A DNA stretch of 38,775 bases from HGM11367 sp964600435 (GTDB lineage: Bacteria; Bacillota; Clostridia; Christensenellales; UBA1242): contig CAZRJB010000009.1 of NCBI GenBank assembly GCA_964600435.1, positions 1 through 38,775 of the forward strand, given 5' to 3'. A model generated the notes under the pieces. It was not told the origin of the DNA. It saw nothing but the letters and a program-made list of their open reading frames with translations, and ran no database searches. This document shows, piece after piece, positions 15,471-24,119 of this stretch. How positions within the stretch are numbered: the first letter of the stretch is position 1; each line of letters starts with the position of its first letter. The position numbers and the translations under genes were made by a program.

Positions 15471-16541
15471 TTAATTACCTACCATTCCATTATTTATAAC
15501 CAAACACGTGTTTGGAACATCAAACTTAAATTCCGTGCAAGTTAACAAAGTTTGAGCTTTTGTGCAAAACTTTAAAAGTTTGATTTTTCTATCATCATCA
15601 AGTTCGCTCAAAACATCATCTAATAGCAAAATTGGAACTTTAGAAGTGTCTTGCTTAATTATTTCAAGTTCTGCAAGTTTCATTGATAATGCACACGTTC
15701 TTTGTTGGCCTTGACTTCCAAAAGCCCTAACATCGACATTGTTAACACTTACCTTTATGTCATCTCTATGAACACCATAAGAAGTGTAACCCAGTTTTAA
15801 ATCCTTTTCAAAATTATTTTTCAAGCAGTTGGCAATTTCTTGTGCTGTGTTTTCTTCAATTCCAACATAATCCAAACCAATATCTTCCTTTTTGGATGTT
15901 AAATATTGGTGAACCATTTTTGCATATGGCGACAATTTTTCAATAAAACTTTTTCTGTATTTTTTAATTTTTATCATTACTTCAGCAATTTGAGCATCAT
16001 AAATTGCCAACATTTGTTTTAAACTAGATTCATCAGAATATGTTTTTAAACATTTGTTTCTGCTTTGCAATAATTTGTTATATTTAGACAATGTGTAAAA
16101 ATAATCCTTATATGTTTGTGACAAAGAAACATCCATAAAACGACGTCTGTCTTCTGGACTATCTTTAATTAACTTCAATTCGTCAGGAGCAAAAAAAACA
16201 GCATTAAGTTCACCCATAAGTTCACCAATTTTTTTTATTGGCAAGCCATCAATTTTGATTGTTTTCTTTTGGTTTTTTGAGAAGAAAATTTCAATTGTCT
16301 TTTTGCCAATTTCTTTTTCTATAACAACTTTAATTTTTGCAATATCTTTGTTCCAATTAATAATTTCTTTTTCTCGGGTTGCTCTAAAACTCTTTCCAAC
16401 AGCACAAAAATATACCGCTTCAATTAGGTTTGTTTTTCCTTGTGCATTGTGCCCTTTTATAACATTCAAGCCATCTCCAAATTCAACTTGAGTGTTTAGA
16501 TAGTTTCTGTAATTAAACAGTTCAATTTTTTTAACCTTCAT
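15471..16541 (-). CDS. recF: DNA replication and repair protein RecF
   Basis: SMC-like ATPase that, with RecO/RecR, loads RecA at single-strand gaps. It has Walker A GHNAQGKT (30-37), the early KKIELFNYRNY signature, and the late signature/Walker B region FGSQGQQRTCALSMKLAELE...ILLLDDVLSELDDDRK. 356 aa is normal. Its context is unusual: it lies between lepB and mnmE, with 2-base and 1-base gaps, rather than in the dnaA-dnaN-recF-gyrB cluster. A GGGGGC site overlaps the lepB end. Confidence 0.96.
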   Translation of the reverse strand: MKVKKIELFNYRNYLNTQVEFGDGLNVIKGHNAQGKTNLIEAVYFCAVGKSFRATREKEIINWNKDIAKIKVVIEKEIGKKTIEIFFSKNQKKTIKIDGLPIKKIGELMGELNAVFFAPDELKLIKDSPEDRRRFMDVSLSQTYKDYFYTLSKYNKLLQSRNKCLKTYSDESSLKQMLAIYDAQIAEVMIKIKKYRKSFIEKLSPYAKMVHQYLTSKKEDIGLDYVGIEENTAQEIANCLKNNFEKDLKLGYTSYGVHRDDIKVSVNNVDVRAFGSQGQQRTCALSMKLAELEIIKQDTSKVPILLLDDVLSELDDDRKIKLLKFCTKAQTLLTCTEFKFDVPNTCLVINNGMVGN

Positions 16542-16543
16542 GC

Positions 16544-17179
16544 CTAGCCCCCAAACACCTGTTTAATAACTTGCCAATAAACATGCTTGTTTCCGTAAGC
16601 AATATAGTCAACCTTACCAATAACATCTGTTGTTTTTTTAGGTCCATAATCGGAGCAATCTCTACTTCTTATACGATTATCTCCCAAATAAAAAATCTGG
16701 TCTTCTGCCAAAGTTATAAAGCCGTCTGAACCAACAAGCATAGAGTAATTTGCCATGTTTAAAAACTTTGTAAGCAAATCCTTGTTAACATCATAATTTG
16801 GCAAATATGGTTCATTTAAAATTGTTTCGGTTGTTTGTCCGGCATAAATTATCACAATTCTATTTCTTTGGTTAATTTCTCTAATTGTAAGTTTATCCCC
16901 TCCAACCGCAATCAAGCGTTTTATAACCATAATATCTTCACCTTTCTCATTTTGCGCATTACAAACAATAATATCTCCACGAGAATAAGGTTTTATTTTG
17001 CTAACAAAAACACCGTCGGTGCTTTCACAATTTAAAGTTGGAAGCATTGAGTCGCCATCCACCAAATGATATTCATGAGAAAAATTAAAGAAAATAACCA
17101 AAAGACACAAAGCAATAAAAACAGCACTCAAAACATGAGAGCATATTTTTAATGCCAAATTGCCTTTTCTTTTTTCCAT
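16544..17179 (-). CDS. lepB: Signal peptidase I
   Basis: Membrane serine/lysine protease that removes signal peptides from exported proteins. One N-terminal membrane helix (about 9-32) is followed by DGDSMLPTL with the nucleophile Ser44, PYSRGDIIV, the general base Lys87 in VIKRLIAVGGD, and YLGDNRIRSRDCSDYGP. 211 aa is typical of Gram-positive SipS types. AAGGTG precedes the ATG. Second gene of queH-lepB-recF-mnmE. Confidence 0.95.
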   Translation of the reverse strand: MEKRKGNLALKICSHVLSAVFIALCLLVIFFNFSHEYHLVDGDSMLPTLNCESTDGVFVSKIKPYSRGDIIVCNAQNEKGEDIMVIKRLIAVGGDKLTIREINQRNRIVIIYAGQTTETILNEPYLPNYDVNKDLLTKFLNMANYSMLVGSDGFITLAEDQIFYLGDNRIRSRDCSDYGPKKTTDVIGKVDYIAYGNKHVYWQVIKQVFGG

Positions 17180-17189
17180 ATTTCACCTT

Positions 17190-17786
17190 TTAATTATTTT
17201 TGCTAAACCTGCAACCGCAGTAATTTTGACGATATAAATTATATTCTTTGCTAAAATTTATTGATTTTAAATAACCATTTTGTTTTTTAAAATCAGCAAA
17301 TAAGAAATTTATGTTATATTTTTCTTGCAAAGACTTTCCAATTTTGTTTATTAATTGCTCATTTTTATGTGGACTTATTGTTAAAGTTGTTCCAAAAAAG
17401 CCAAAATTGTTTTGTTTTGCTATTTGTGCTGTTTTGTTTAAACGTAAATAAAAACAGTTTGCACACCTTGCCCCGCCTTCAGGTTCATTTTCTAAACCCA
17501 AAACACTTGTTAAAAATTCTTCTTCGTTGTATTCACAATCTAGAAAACAAACATGTAACAATTTGCACAGTTTGATTTGTTCGCTTTTTCTTTTTTCATA
17601 TTCATCTCTTGGAAAAATGTTTGGATTGTAATATATAACTGTAACATCAAAAAACTCACATACCCTTTGCAAAACGGCACTTGAACATGGAGCACAACAC
17701 GAATGCAACAAAAGTTTTGGTTTTTCTGTTAAATTTTTAACAATTTTTTGAAATTCTAAATCAAAATTGGTTTTGTTTTCTAACAT
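17190..17786 (-). CDS. queH: Epoxyqueuosine reductase QueH
   Basis: QueH (DUF208) reduces epoxyqueuosine to queuosine in tRNA, the last step of Q synthesis, using an iron-sulfur cluster. Diagnostic motifs are LLLHSCCAPCS (Cys30, Cys31, Cys34), YYNPNIFPRDEYEKR, GGARCANCFYLRL (Cys108, Cys111), FGTTLTISPHKN and NYCGCRFS (Cys190, Cys192). Length 198 aa fits. It leads the operon with lepB, recF and mnmE, putting two tRNA wobble-position modification enzymes in one unit. There is no Shine-Dalgarno sequence; the promoter lies seven bases before the ATG, so the mRNA has no leader or a one-base leader. Confidence 0.93.
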   Translation of the reverse strand: MLENKTNFDLEFQKIVKNLTEKPKLLLHSCCAPCSSAVLQRVCEFFDVTVIYYNPNIFPRDEYEKRKSEQIKLCKLLHVCFLDCEYNEEEFLTSVLGLENEPEGGARCANCFYLRLNKTAQIAKQNNFGFFGTTLTISPHKNEQLINKIGKSLQEKYNINFLFADFKKQNGYLKSINFSKEYNLYRQNYCGCRFSKNN

Positions 17787-17793
17787 GCAATAT

Positions 17794-17822
17794 ATTTTAC
17801 ACCAAAAAGATATATTTTACAA
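17794..17822 (-). promoter_or_regulatory. Leaderless promoter of queH operon
   Basis: On the minus strand: TTGTAA (17817-17822), 17-nt spacer, TAAAAT (17794-17799), then seven bases to the ATG at 17786. The word TGTAAAATATAT occurs twice, once across each hexamer. Confidence 0.65.
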
Positions 17823-17986
17823 GAAAAAATCATGTTTGATATTTTTATTATGCGAAGTGGCGAGAGCAACCAAAAATTTGCTTTTGGACATTTGAGCAAC
17901 AAGCATATTGCTTAGTTTTTTAACATGTTATTTTGTTAAAAATGCAGATAAATATTTATTAATTATTCTTGTTTTATGCCGGTATT
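17823..17986. other. Gene-free spacer between queH and the ftsH unit
   Basis: AT-rich, no coding region or RNA fold I can support. Together with the flanking promoter and terminators it makes up the 323-bp gap from 17787 to 18109. Confidence 0.4.
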
Positions 17987-18026
17987 AAAAAAACAAGGTC
18001 AATTTTTTGTTAAATTGCCTTGTTTT
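17987..18026 (-). terminator. Intrinsic terminator of the ftsH operon
   Basis: AAACAAGG plus CAATTT (17991-18005, one bulged T) pairs with AAATTGCCTTGTTT (18012 on). On the minus strand seven Ts follow. A weaker TTTAACA/TGTTAAA hairpin lies nearer the stop at 18071-18093. Confidence 0.75.
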
Positions 18027-18109
18027 AAATTTCATTTTTAAAGGAAGCCTTTTTCATGCAAAACAAATTGTTTAACAAAATTTTGCTGTTAAATTTTCAC
18101 TTCCGCCAG

Positions 18110-18679
18110 TTAAACCGCCTTAAACATGTTTAATCCCATAATAAAACTATATAAACCATCAAAGTTTGCCAGGGTTGTTAATTGGTAATATGAATTATTG
18201 GTTGATTGAAAATATATTTTTTTTGTTTCCAAACCCTTTTCGCCCTCAACAACAAAGAAAACTTTTCTATATTTTATTTCTGTTTTGTTGCCAGAACCTT
18301 CTTCATAAACTTTTCCATTACACATTAATGTTTGGTCAACAGAATAAGTTATATCAACAACAATTGATGACGAAGTTGAAGGTTTTGATTTTAAATATTC
18401 AACTTTTTGTTCTCTTGAAATTTCACCAGAAAACAAAGAATAAAGAATTGTTAATTTAAAACTGTTTTCATATTCGTTAACAAAAGCATCGTAGTCAGAC
18501 TTTTTGCCAAGGCCGTCAGTCTTTTTTGGATTTTCTTGTATAATTTGAATTGAACTAATTTCGTATGAAGGAAGTTTTATGTTTGGCGAAAAATCTTTTT
18601 TAATGATTGCCATTAAGCCAAACCCAACAACAACCAAACAAAGCAAAGTGTATGCTATTATTTTGCTAATTTTCTTCAT
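18110..18679 (-). CDS. Small membrane-anchored protein of unknown function
   Basis: A 189-aa protein with one N-terminal membrane helix (about 5-24, MKKISKIIAYTLLCLVVVGFGLMAII), then a mostly beta-looking extracytoplasmic domain (YSVDQTLMCNGKVYEEGSGNKTEIKYRKVFFVVEGEK). I do not recognise the family. The ATG at 18679 follows AAGGAG by six bases and overlaps the 3' end of ftsH by 14 bases, indicating translational coupling; an in-frame ATG 11 codons earlier is less likely. The link to FtsH suggests, but does not show, a role at the same membrane (for example in proteolysis or its control). Confidence 0.7.
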   Translation of the reverse strand: MKKISKIIAYTLLCLVVVGFGLMAIIKKDFSPNIKLPSYEISSIQIIQENPKKTDGLGKKSDYDAFVNEYENSFKLTILYSLFSGEISREQKVEYLKSKPSTSSSIVVDITYSVDQTLMCNGKVYEEGSGNKTEIKYRKVFFVVEGEKGLETKKIYFQSTNNSYYQLTTLANFDGLYSFIMGLNMFKAV

Positions 18680-20831
18680 TGTTATTCTCCTTATTGTTTG
18701 TTTCTGGTTCATTATTTTGTTTTTCAGACTCTACTGAATTTTCAACATTTTCTTCTTTTGAGTTTTCGCCGTCAATTTGTTTGATTTCAAGTTCCATTTC
18801 TTTTTTTGCTTCTAAAAGCTTATCTAAGTCTTGTTTTGAAATTTTTCCGCTTTGATAATAGAACTCTGCTGTTTTAACTTTTCTATCTAAATCTTGAAGT
18901 TTAACATAAACCTCTTGCTTCTTTTTTCTTTCTTCATCTTTTGCTTTTTGTTCTGATTGTTTTTTTGTTATGAACTCCAAAACTTCTTCTTTGCTAGCAC
19001 CATTAACAATTAAGTCTACTTCTTCTTTGTATATTGTTTCTTTTTCCAACAATATTTCTGCCATTTTAACAAGGTCAGCTTTGTTGTCTTCAATAATCTT
19101 TTTTGCTCTTAAATAGTTTTGTTTTAAAATGTTATGAATTTCTTCGTCAATTTCTGATGCGGTTTTTTCACTATATGAAACTTTTGATTTGTAATCTCTT
19201 CCAACAAAAATTTCTTCTTTTTGACCAAGATTCATAAAACCAAACTTTTCACTCATGCCCCATTCAGTAACCATACGTTTTGCAATTTCTGTTGCTTTTT
19301 GGATGTCGTTTGATGCACCTGTTGAAATGTCATCCATAAAAACTTCTTCTGCAATTCTGCCACCCATAATCATTGCAATTTCGTCGTTCAACTTACCAAA
19401 TGTCATGTGACTATCATCACTATCTGGCCTGCTCATTGTGTAGCCTGCAGCCATTCCACGTGGAATTATTGACACTTCTTGAACATCTTCACAATTTTTT
19501 AACTTTTTAGCAAGAATTGCGTGACCACTTTCGTGATATGCTGTTATTTTTTTATCTTTATCAGTTATAAGCAAACTCTTTTTTTGTGGACCCATAATAA
19601 CCTTGTTTATGCCTTCGGTTATGTCTTCCATTACAATTTTTGCTCTGTTGTTTCTTGCTGCCAAAATTGCCGCTTCGTTTAACATGTTTTCTATGTCTGC
19701 ACCAGTAAAGCCACTTGTTATTCTTGCAAGAGTTTTAAAATCTACTTCTTCGTCAATAGGTTTGTTTCTTGCATGAATTTTGATTATTCCTTCTCTGCCA
19801 CGAACATCTGGAACATGTACGTAAATTTGCCTATCAAACCTGCCCGGTCTTAACAATGCAGGGTCCAAAACATCGCTACGGTTTGTTGCAGCCAAAACAA
19901 TTATTCCGTCATTTGCTTCAAAGCCATCCATTTCAACAAGCAATTGGTTTAATGTTTGCTCTCTTTCGTCATTTCCGCCACCAAGGCCAGCACCACGTTG
20001 GCGACCAACAGCGTCTATTTCATCAATAAACACAATGCAAGGTGCATTCTTTTTTGCTTGATCAAACAAATCTCTAACTCTGCTTGCACCAACACCAACA
20101 AACATTTCAACAAAGTCTGAACCAGAAATTGAAAGGAACGGAACATTGCTTTCTCCAGCAACCGCTCTTGCAAGCAAAGTTTTTCCTGTTCCCGGATTTC
20201 CAACCAAAAGCACACCTTTTGGAATTCTTGCTCCAAGATTTGTAAACTTTTTAGGATTTTTTAAAAATTCAACAATTTCTTTAAGTTCTTCTTTTTCTTC
20301 ATCTGCCCCAGCAATGTCTGAAAAACGAACTTTAACATTGTTAGACTGCCTTGCCTTGCTTTTCCCAAAAGACATTGCACTGTTGTTGGATTTGTTCATC
20401 ATTTTATAGAAGAACACAATTAACAACACTGCCCCACCAATGTAAAGAACCGGCATTAAATAAGACCAATAGTCAACAACCTCAGAATGCGATAATGTAA
20501 TATCTGAGCCATCTGCAAGTTTTGTTTCCATAGCCGCTATAATTATGCTTTCTTGTTCCGCCTCTGTGCCTATAATAAAATTATAGTCTGCGTTTTCAGG
20601 AAAATCTTCAGGGTTTTCAACCGAACTGCCTTCTGCAAGTCTAATTCTAAAGTTTGTTCCTTGATACCAAACGTGCGACACTTTTTGCTCTTTAATTAAA
20701 GTGACCGCTTGTGTTGAGCTGATTGTTTCACCAATGTCTCCAGTTGTTTGAGTGCTTAAATATAAACACAAAACAACAGCCAACACCAAAAGTATAATAT
20801 ATGATATGTTAATATGTTTTTTCTTTTCCAA
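18666..20831 (-). CDS. ftsH: ATP-dependent zinc metalloprotease FtsH
   Basis: Membrane-bound AAA+ protease that degrades unassembled membrane proteins and short-lived regulators. Membrane helices are at about 10-26 and 124-141, flanking the extracytoplasmic domain. Walker A is GNPGTGKT (211-218), Walker B CIVFIDEID (265-273), the second region of homology DPALLRPGRFDRQ, and the zinc motif HESGH (433-437). The C-terminal ~80 residues form an unusually long charged Glu/Asn/Lys tail beyond the protease domain. The start codon is TTG (20829-20831), fixed by AGGAGG five bases upstream. The next gene overlaps its stop. Confidence 0.97.
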   Translation of the reverse strand: MEKKKHINISYIILLVLAVVLCLYLSTQTTGDIGETISSTQAVTLIKEQKVSHVWYQGTNFRIRLAEGSSVENPEDFPENADYNFIIGTEAEQESIIIAAMETKLADGSDITLSHSEVVDYWSYLMPVLYIGGAVLLIVFFYKMMNKSNNSAMSFGKSKARQSNNVKVRFSDIAGADEEKEELKEIVEFLKNPKKFTNLGARIPKGVLLVGNPGTGKTLLARAVAGESNVPFLSISGSDFVEMFVGVGASRVRDLFDQAKKNAPCIVFIDEIDAVGRQRGAGLGGGNDEREQTLNQLLVEMDGFEANDGIIVLAATNRSDVLDPALLRPGRFDRQIYVHVPDVRGREGIIKIHARNKPIDEEVDFKTLARITSGFTGADIENMLNEAAILAARNNRAKIVMEDITEGINKVIMGPQKKSLLITDKDKKITAYHESGHAILAKKLKNCEDVQEVSIIPRGMAAGYTMSRPDSDDSHMTFGKLNDEIAMIMGGRIAEEVFMDDISTGASNDIQKATEIAKRMVTEWGMSEKFGFMNLGQKEEIFVGRDYKSKVSYSEKTASEIDEEIHNILKQNYLRAKKIIEDNKADLVKMAEILLEKETIYKEEVDLIVNGASKEEVLEFITKKQSEQKAKDEERKKKQEVYVKLQDLDRKVKTAEFYYQSGKISKQDLDKLLEAKKEMELEIKQIDGENSKEENVENSVESEKQNNEPETNNKENNNEEN

Positions 20832-20870
20832 TGTTTCCTCCTAGCAAAAAATATCTTGCCAATAGAATGT

Positions 20871-20898
20871 ATGATAACACAAAAATTAATTTTATCAA
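20871..20898 (-). promoter_or_regulatory. Promoter of ftsH
   Basis: On the minus strand: TTGATA (20893-20898), 16-nt spacer ending TGT, TATCAT (20871-20876). It leaves a leader of about 35 nt with AGGAGG. Confidence 0.6.
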
Positions 20899-20926
20899 AT
20901 CAATTTAACAATTTATTTTTTGTAAA

Positions 20927-21931
20927 TTACAAATATTTATTTAAAATTGCATCTAGATATTCATTTCTTTTATAATTTTTGCTTTCGTAAATTACCGCAT
21001 TGCCACAAGTAGAGTTTTTTACATAAGCAAGCAAGGTTTTTATAAACTGCCCAGCATCTGAATAATTTCCAAATGCATCATACTTAGAAGCCAAATGAAC
21101 GCTTAAAACAATAAAAATATAATCTATGTCCAGCAAATAAAGCGAAAATGGTTTATTGTTTTCACTAAGTTCTTTAACAACTTGCATGCAATCCAAAAGT
21201 GCGTTATATGACCTTTTTATGTCATCAAGTTCATGACTATAAAAATATATGCAGTCATCTCTAAGTGTTATTACACCATAATCATTAACTTCTAGTTCTA
21301 TTGCAACCCTTATTGGTTTTTCAGATGCCAAAATATTATCATATATTTCTTTAACATTTTTTGAGCCTTTTATAACAATTTTTTTGTCATCTGTTCCACA
21401 ACTTGTTGTGATGTTTGCAAAATTGATTTCTTGAACACTGTTTAGCTTTCCAATTCTGCTACTTATGTTATATGCCTTTCCAACAACATAGTCACCAAAT
21501 TTTAAACCATATTTTTGACACATTTCATCATCCACCATAACAAAGCGAACAACACCCATATGGTTATAAATATATTTTTTGTCTTCAACAACTCTTAAAA
21601 CACCCTGACAAGAATACAATTCTTTAAAAGGACCCGAAAAACAGCTAGATAGACAAAAACCATCATTTGAATCGGGAGCATATTCAAAATTGCGAGGCTC
21701 ACCTTCAATTTTGTCTAAGTCTAAATTTGAAGAAGCCAAAGAAATTTTTTTGGGTGGCCGACCTTTGTTTGAAGAAGATGCCTTTTCTTCTCCATTTTGG
21801 ATTTTTAAAATGCACTCTACCAATTCGTCATGTTTTTTTGTTGTCGGCGACTTAACACCAATGTTTCTTGCAACAGTTCGTAATTCATATATGCCCAAGG
21901 CATCCAGTTCTTGTTTTTTATAATTATCCAT
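20927..21931 (-). CDS. Rho-like protein with degenerate ATPase domain
   Basis: A 334-aa protein. Residues ~9-45 (ELDALGIYELRTVARNIGVKSP...DELVECILKI) match the Rho N-terminal helical domain, and KGRPPKK follows. Residues ~108-172 track the Rho RNA-binding cold-shock fold and its exit: CQGVLRVVED, then VDDEMCQKYGLKFGDYVVGK, then GKLNSVQEINFANI, compared with Rho's VSPSQIRRFNLRTGDTISGK and LLKVNEVNF. The remaining ~150 residues keep a RecA-like rhythm (VVKELSENNKPFSLYLLDID resembles Rho's KRLVEH...VIILLDS) but contain no P-loop GKT and no arginine finger. So the RNA-binding part seems kept and the motor lost. A simpler view is a Rho_N-domain protein with an unrelated C-terminus. The ATG at 21931 follows AAAGGTGAG. 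It is monocistronic with its own promoter. Confidence 0.65.
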   Translation of the reverse strand: MDNYKKQELDALGIYELRTVARNIGVKSPTTKKHDELVECILKIQNGEEKASSSNKGRPPKKISLASSNLDLDKIEGEPRNFEYAPDSNDGFCLSSCFSGPFKELYSCQGVLRVVEDKKYIYNHMGVVRFVMVDDEMCQKYGLKFGDYVVGKAYNISSRIGKLNSVQEINFANITTSCGTDDKKIVIKGSKNVKEIYDNILASEKPIRVAIELEVNDYGVITLRDDCIYFYSHELDDIKRSYNALLDCMQVVKELSENNKPFSLYLLDIDYIFIVLSVHLASKYDAFGNYSDAGQFIKTLLAYVKNSTCGNAVIYESKNYKRNEYLDAILNKYL

Positions 21932-21950
21932 GTTCTCACCTTTTAAGAAG

Positions 21951-21979
21951 AATATATCATATTTTTTTACAAAAGTAAA
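21951..21979 (-). promoter_or_regulatory. Promoter of the Rho-like gene
   Basis: On the minus strand: TTTACT (21974-21979), 17-nt spacer ending TGA, TATATT (21951-21956). The extended -10 compensates for a poor -35. Confidence 0.55.
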
Positions 21980-22047
21980 GTTTAATACATACAAATTAGC
22001 AACAATTTGTCGTTGGTTTTGCAACCGAGCAAATGCTAGTTTTGTAC

Positions 22048-22087
22048 AAAAAAAGCAAAAACTGCTTCTTGCAAAATTTGCTTTTTT
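22048..22087 (-). terminator. Intrinsic terminator of the exported-protein operon
   Basis: AAAAAAGCAAA (22049-22059) pairs with TTTGCTTTTTT (22077-22087); on the minus strand a T-run follows. It lies just past the stop at 22094. Confidence 0.75.
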
Positions 22088-22093
22088 GTTGTG

Positions 22094-23161
22094 TTATTTT
22101 ATAAATAGCATTTTTAGAGAATTGTTGTAAAGAATTTCCACATTTTTATAATAATTTAAAAAGAAATTAACTTTGCTTTGGTCCGAAGGATTGTTTGTCT
22201 TTTTTGAATATTCAAGAGCATCGTAGTTGCTTTCTTTTAAAACATCCAATTTTATTTCTTCAACAATTTTGTTAAATGTTTCAGCATCTTCACAGAATTC
22301 ATCATATACACCCTTCCAGGTTGTAAATTTTGATTTGAATTCGGATGCACTAATTTCTGTTATGTCGTTTTCATAAATATATTTTAAAACTTCACTATAG
22401 AATTTTTTAGATTTTTCCCAATAGTTATTGTAATTGTTGTTTATGTCGTTTTTAAGATATAAGTTTAACACCTTAATGGCTGAATTAACCAACTGCAAAT
22501 TTGAACTGTTTATTGCCAACTTGCGTTCTGCATCCATTGTAACATTTGTTAAATCTTCTAAATTAATGTTTGTGTAATCGTAAAAATCGTGATAACCAAT
22601 TGTGTATGCAGTGTAAACATTTAACGACAATTCGTAAGTTTTGTTGATTAAATCTAAAAACGCATACTTAAATTTGTTTAATCTATCTAATTCAATTTGC
22701 TTTGATGCAAAATCTTCTGAATCTGATTCAACATTTAATTCGTAGTTAGATTTGATAACTAAAAACTCCTTAACTTCATTTTTAAATGTTTCAAACGAAG
22801 AGTTGACTTTTTTTATGCTATCTTTTAACTCGCCGTTATTGTTTGTTGGAATAACGGAAAAAGTTCTTGCATATTTTTGCAAACAAAATATGCTTTGTTC
22901 CAAAAGTTGTTGATACACACCAATCAATTCGGCATATTGTTGACTAATTTGACCACTTTCTCCATAGTTTGCATTTGAAATTGTAACAATGTTTGTACAA
23001 AATGACAAGTTTGTAACCTGTTGATATTCTTCACTTTCAAAATATTCTGTTAAAGTTTTTGAAGTGTCTGCCCAATAGGTTTCAGACAACGAATTGTCGC
23101 AACCTGCAAAACAAAAAGCACAGCACACAATTAAAACAAAAGATAATAATATTTTTTTCAT
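22094..23161 (-). CDS. Predicted lipoprotein, helical, unknown function
   Basis: A 355-aa exported lipoprotein. A signal peptide ends in the lipobox FAGC (Cys20), so the mature protein should be lipidated and tethered outside the membrane. The rest is strongly helical with many Tyr/Asn/Lys residues (for example FYSEVLKYIYENDITEISASEFKSKF), and I recognise no named domain. It starts five bases after the preceding gene stops, with GGGGG overlapping that stop, so the two exported proteins are made from one mRNA and probably act together. Confidence 0.75.
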   Translation of the reverse strand: MKKILLSFVLIVCCAFCFAGCDNSLSETYWADTSKTLTEYFESEEYQQVTNLSFCTNIVTISNANYGESGQISQQYAELIGVYQQLLEQSIFCLQKYARTFSVIPTNNNGELKDSIKKVNSSFETFKNEVKEFLVIKSNYELNVESDSEDFASKQIELDRLNKFKYAFLDLINKTYELSLNVYTAYTIGYHDFYDYTNINLEDLTNVTMDAERKLAINSSNLQLVNSAIKVLNLYLKNDINNNYNNYWEKSKKFYSEVLKYIYENDITEISASEFKSKFTTWKGVYDEFCEDAETFNKIVEEIKLDVLKESNYDALEYSKKTNNPSDQSKVNFFLNYYKNVEILYNNSLKMLFIK

Positions 23162-23166
23162 GCTTG

Positions 23167-24057
23167 TTATCCCCCTATCACATTTTTAACATAATTATTA
23201 ACAATAACTCTATCCGCCTCTGGAAGTTTGGCAATGTAAGCACTAATTCCTCCAGAAACATATTGAATACAAATTTCTCCAACGTTTATAGTGAGAGAAA
23301 TGTTGATAAGATTGTCAAACACTTCTTTGTTTTGAAAATATTCTTCAGAAAAATCACCATTTAGTTTTGCTAACACTTTTTGCGCTTCTGCAAAAATGTT
23401 GTTTTTATATGATTGTGTTGATTTATAAAACTCATTAATTAAATTTGCAGAATATTCAACACTTAACTTGTAAGCATTGTTTTTTAACATTGTGTTGTTT
23501 AGGCAATGACTATATGCAATGCTCGAGTTATAAAAAAATGAATTGTAGTCGTTTAAAATTTCTTTAAACAAATTTTCAAAATTGACAATGTAATCTTTCA
23601 TTGTTGCAACATTGTATTCTGTGTTAACAATTTTAAAATATGTGTTTTTTAAATATCCATAACAATCTAAATATATTTTTTTGACATTATTCAAACTGTT
23701 GCTTGCATTGTTGATGTAATCAACCATGCTATCATTTTTCATTAAAAAGCAACCATTGCACAAAATTTCTGCATTAATGTATGAATAGCCATCTTTTAAA
23801 CATTTAAAAACCTGCAAGTTTTTTTGTGTTTCTGGAATGCTTAGCGAATTTGCCTCAATAATGTTAAGCATGTTTTCAACAGCCAAATTCACTTTGTTTA
23901 CCACGTTATCCTCGTCTTGTTTAACGCTATAAGAAAGATTATAAACATTGTTATATATGGTGATTGAACCATCTTTCCCTTTAAAAACAAAATAAGCACC
24001 AACTGCCAAAGCAACAATAATAACCAAAGCAATAAGGGCTTTAAATATTTTTTTCAT
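23167..24057 (-). CDS. Membrane-anchored helical protein, unknown function
   Basis: A 296-aa protein with one N-terminal membrane helix (MKKIFKALIALVIIVALAVGAYFVF, about 5-25) and no lipobox, followed by a helical outside domain with scattered Asn/Tyr and several Cys residues. No family recognised. The frame is open 22 codons upstream, but GGAGG four bases before the ATG at 24057 and the clean signal-anchor fix this start. First of a two-gene unit with the lipoprotein; the promoter fills the short gap after rsmI. Confidence 0.72.
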   Translation of the reverse strand: MKKIFKALIALVIIVALAVGAYFVFKGKDGSITIYNNVYNLSYSVKQDEDNVVNKVNLAVENMLNIIEANSLSIPETQKNLQVFKCLKDGYSYINAEILCNGCFLMKNDSMVDYINNASNSLNNVKKIYLDCYGYLKNTYFKIVNTEYNVATMKDYIVNFENLFKEILNDYNSFFYNSSIAYSHCLNNTMLKNNAYKLSVEYSANLINEFYKSTQSYKNNIFAEAQKVLAKLNGDFSEEYFQNKEVFDNLINISLTINVGEICIQYVSGGISAYIAKLPEADRVIVNNYVKNVIGG

Positions 24058-24087
24058 TTTTCCTCCACATTTTTTATATATAATATA

Positions 24088-24116
24088 TATATAACACATA
24101 TTGTTCAATTTTGCAA
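24088..24116 (-). promoter_or_regulatory. Promoter of the exported-protein pair
   Basis: On the minus strand: TTGCAA (24111-24116), 17-nt spacer ending TGT, TATATA (24088-24093). A second overlapping reading, TTGAAC-N17-TATTAT, is shifted by about eight bases. Confidence 0.5.
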
Positions 24117-24119
24117 CAT

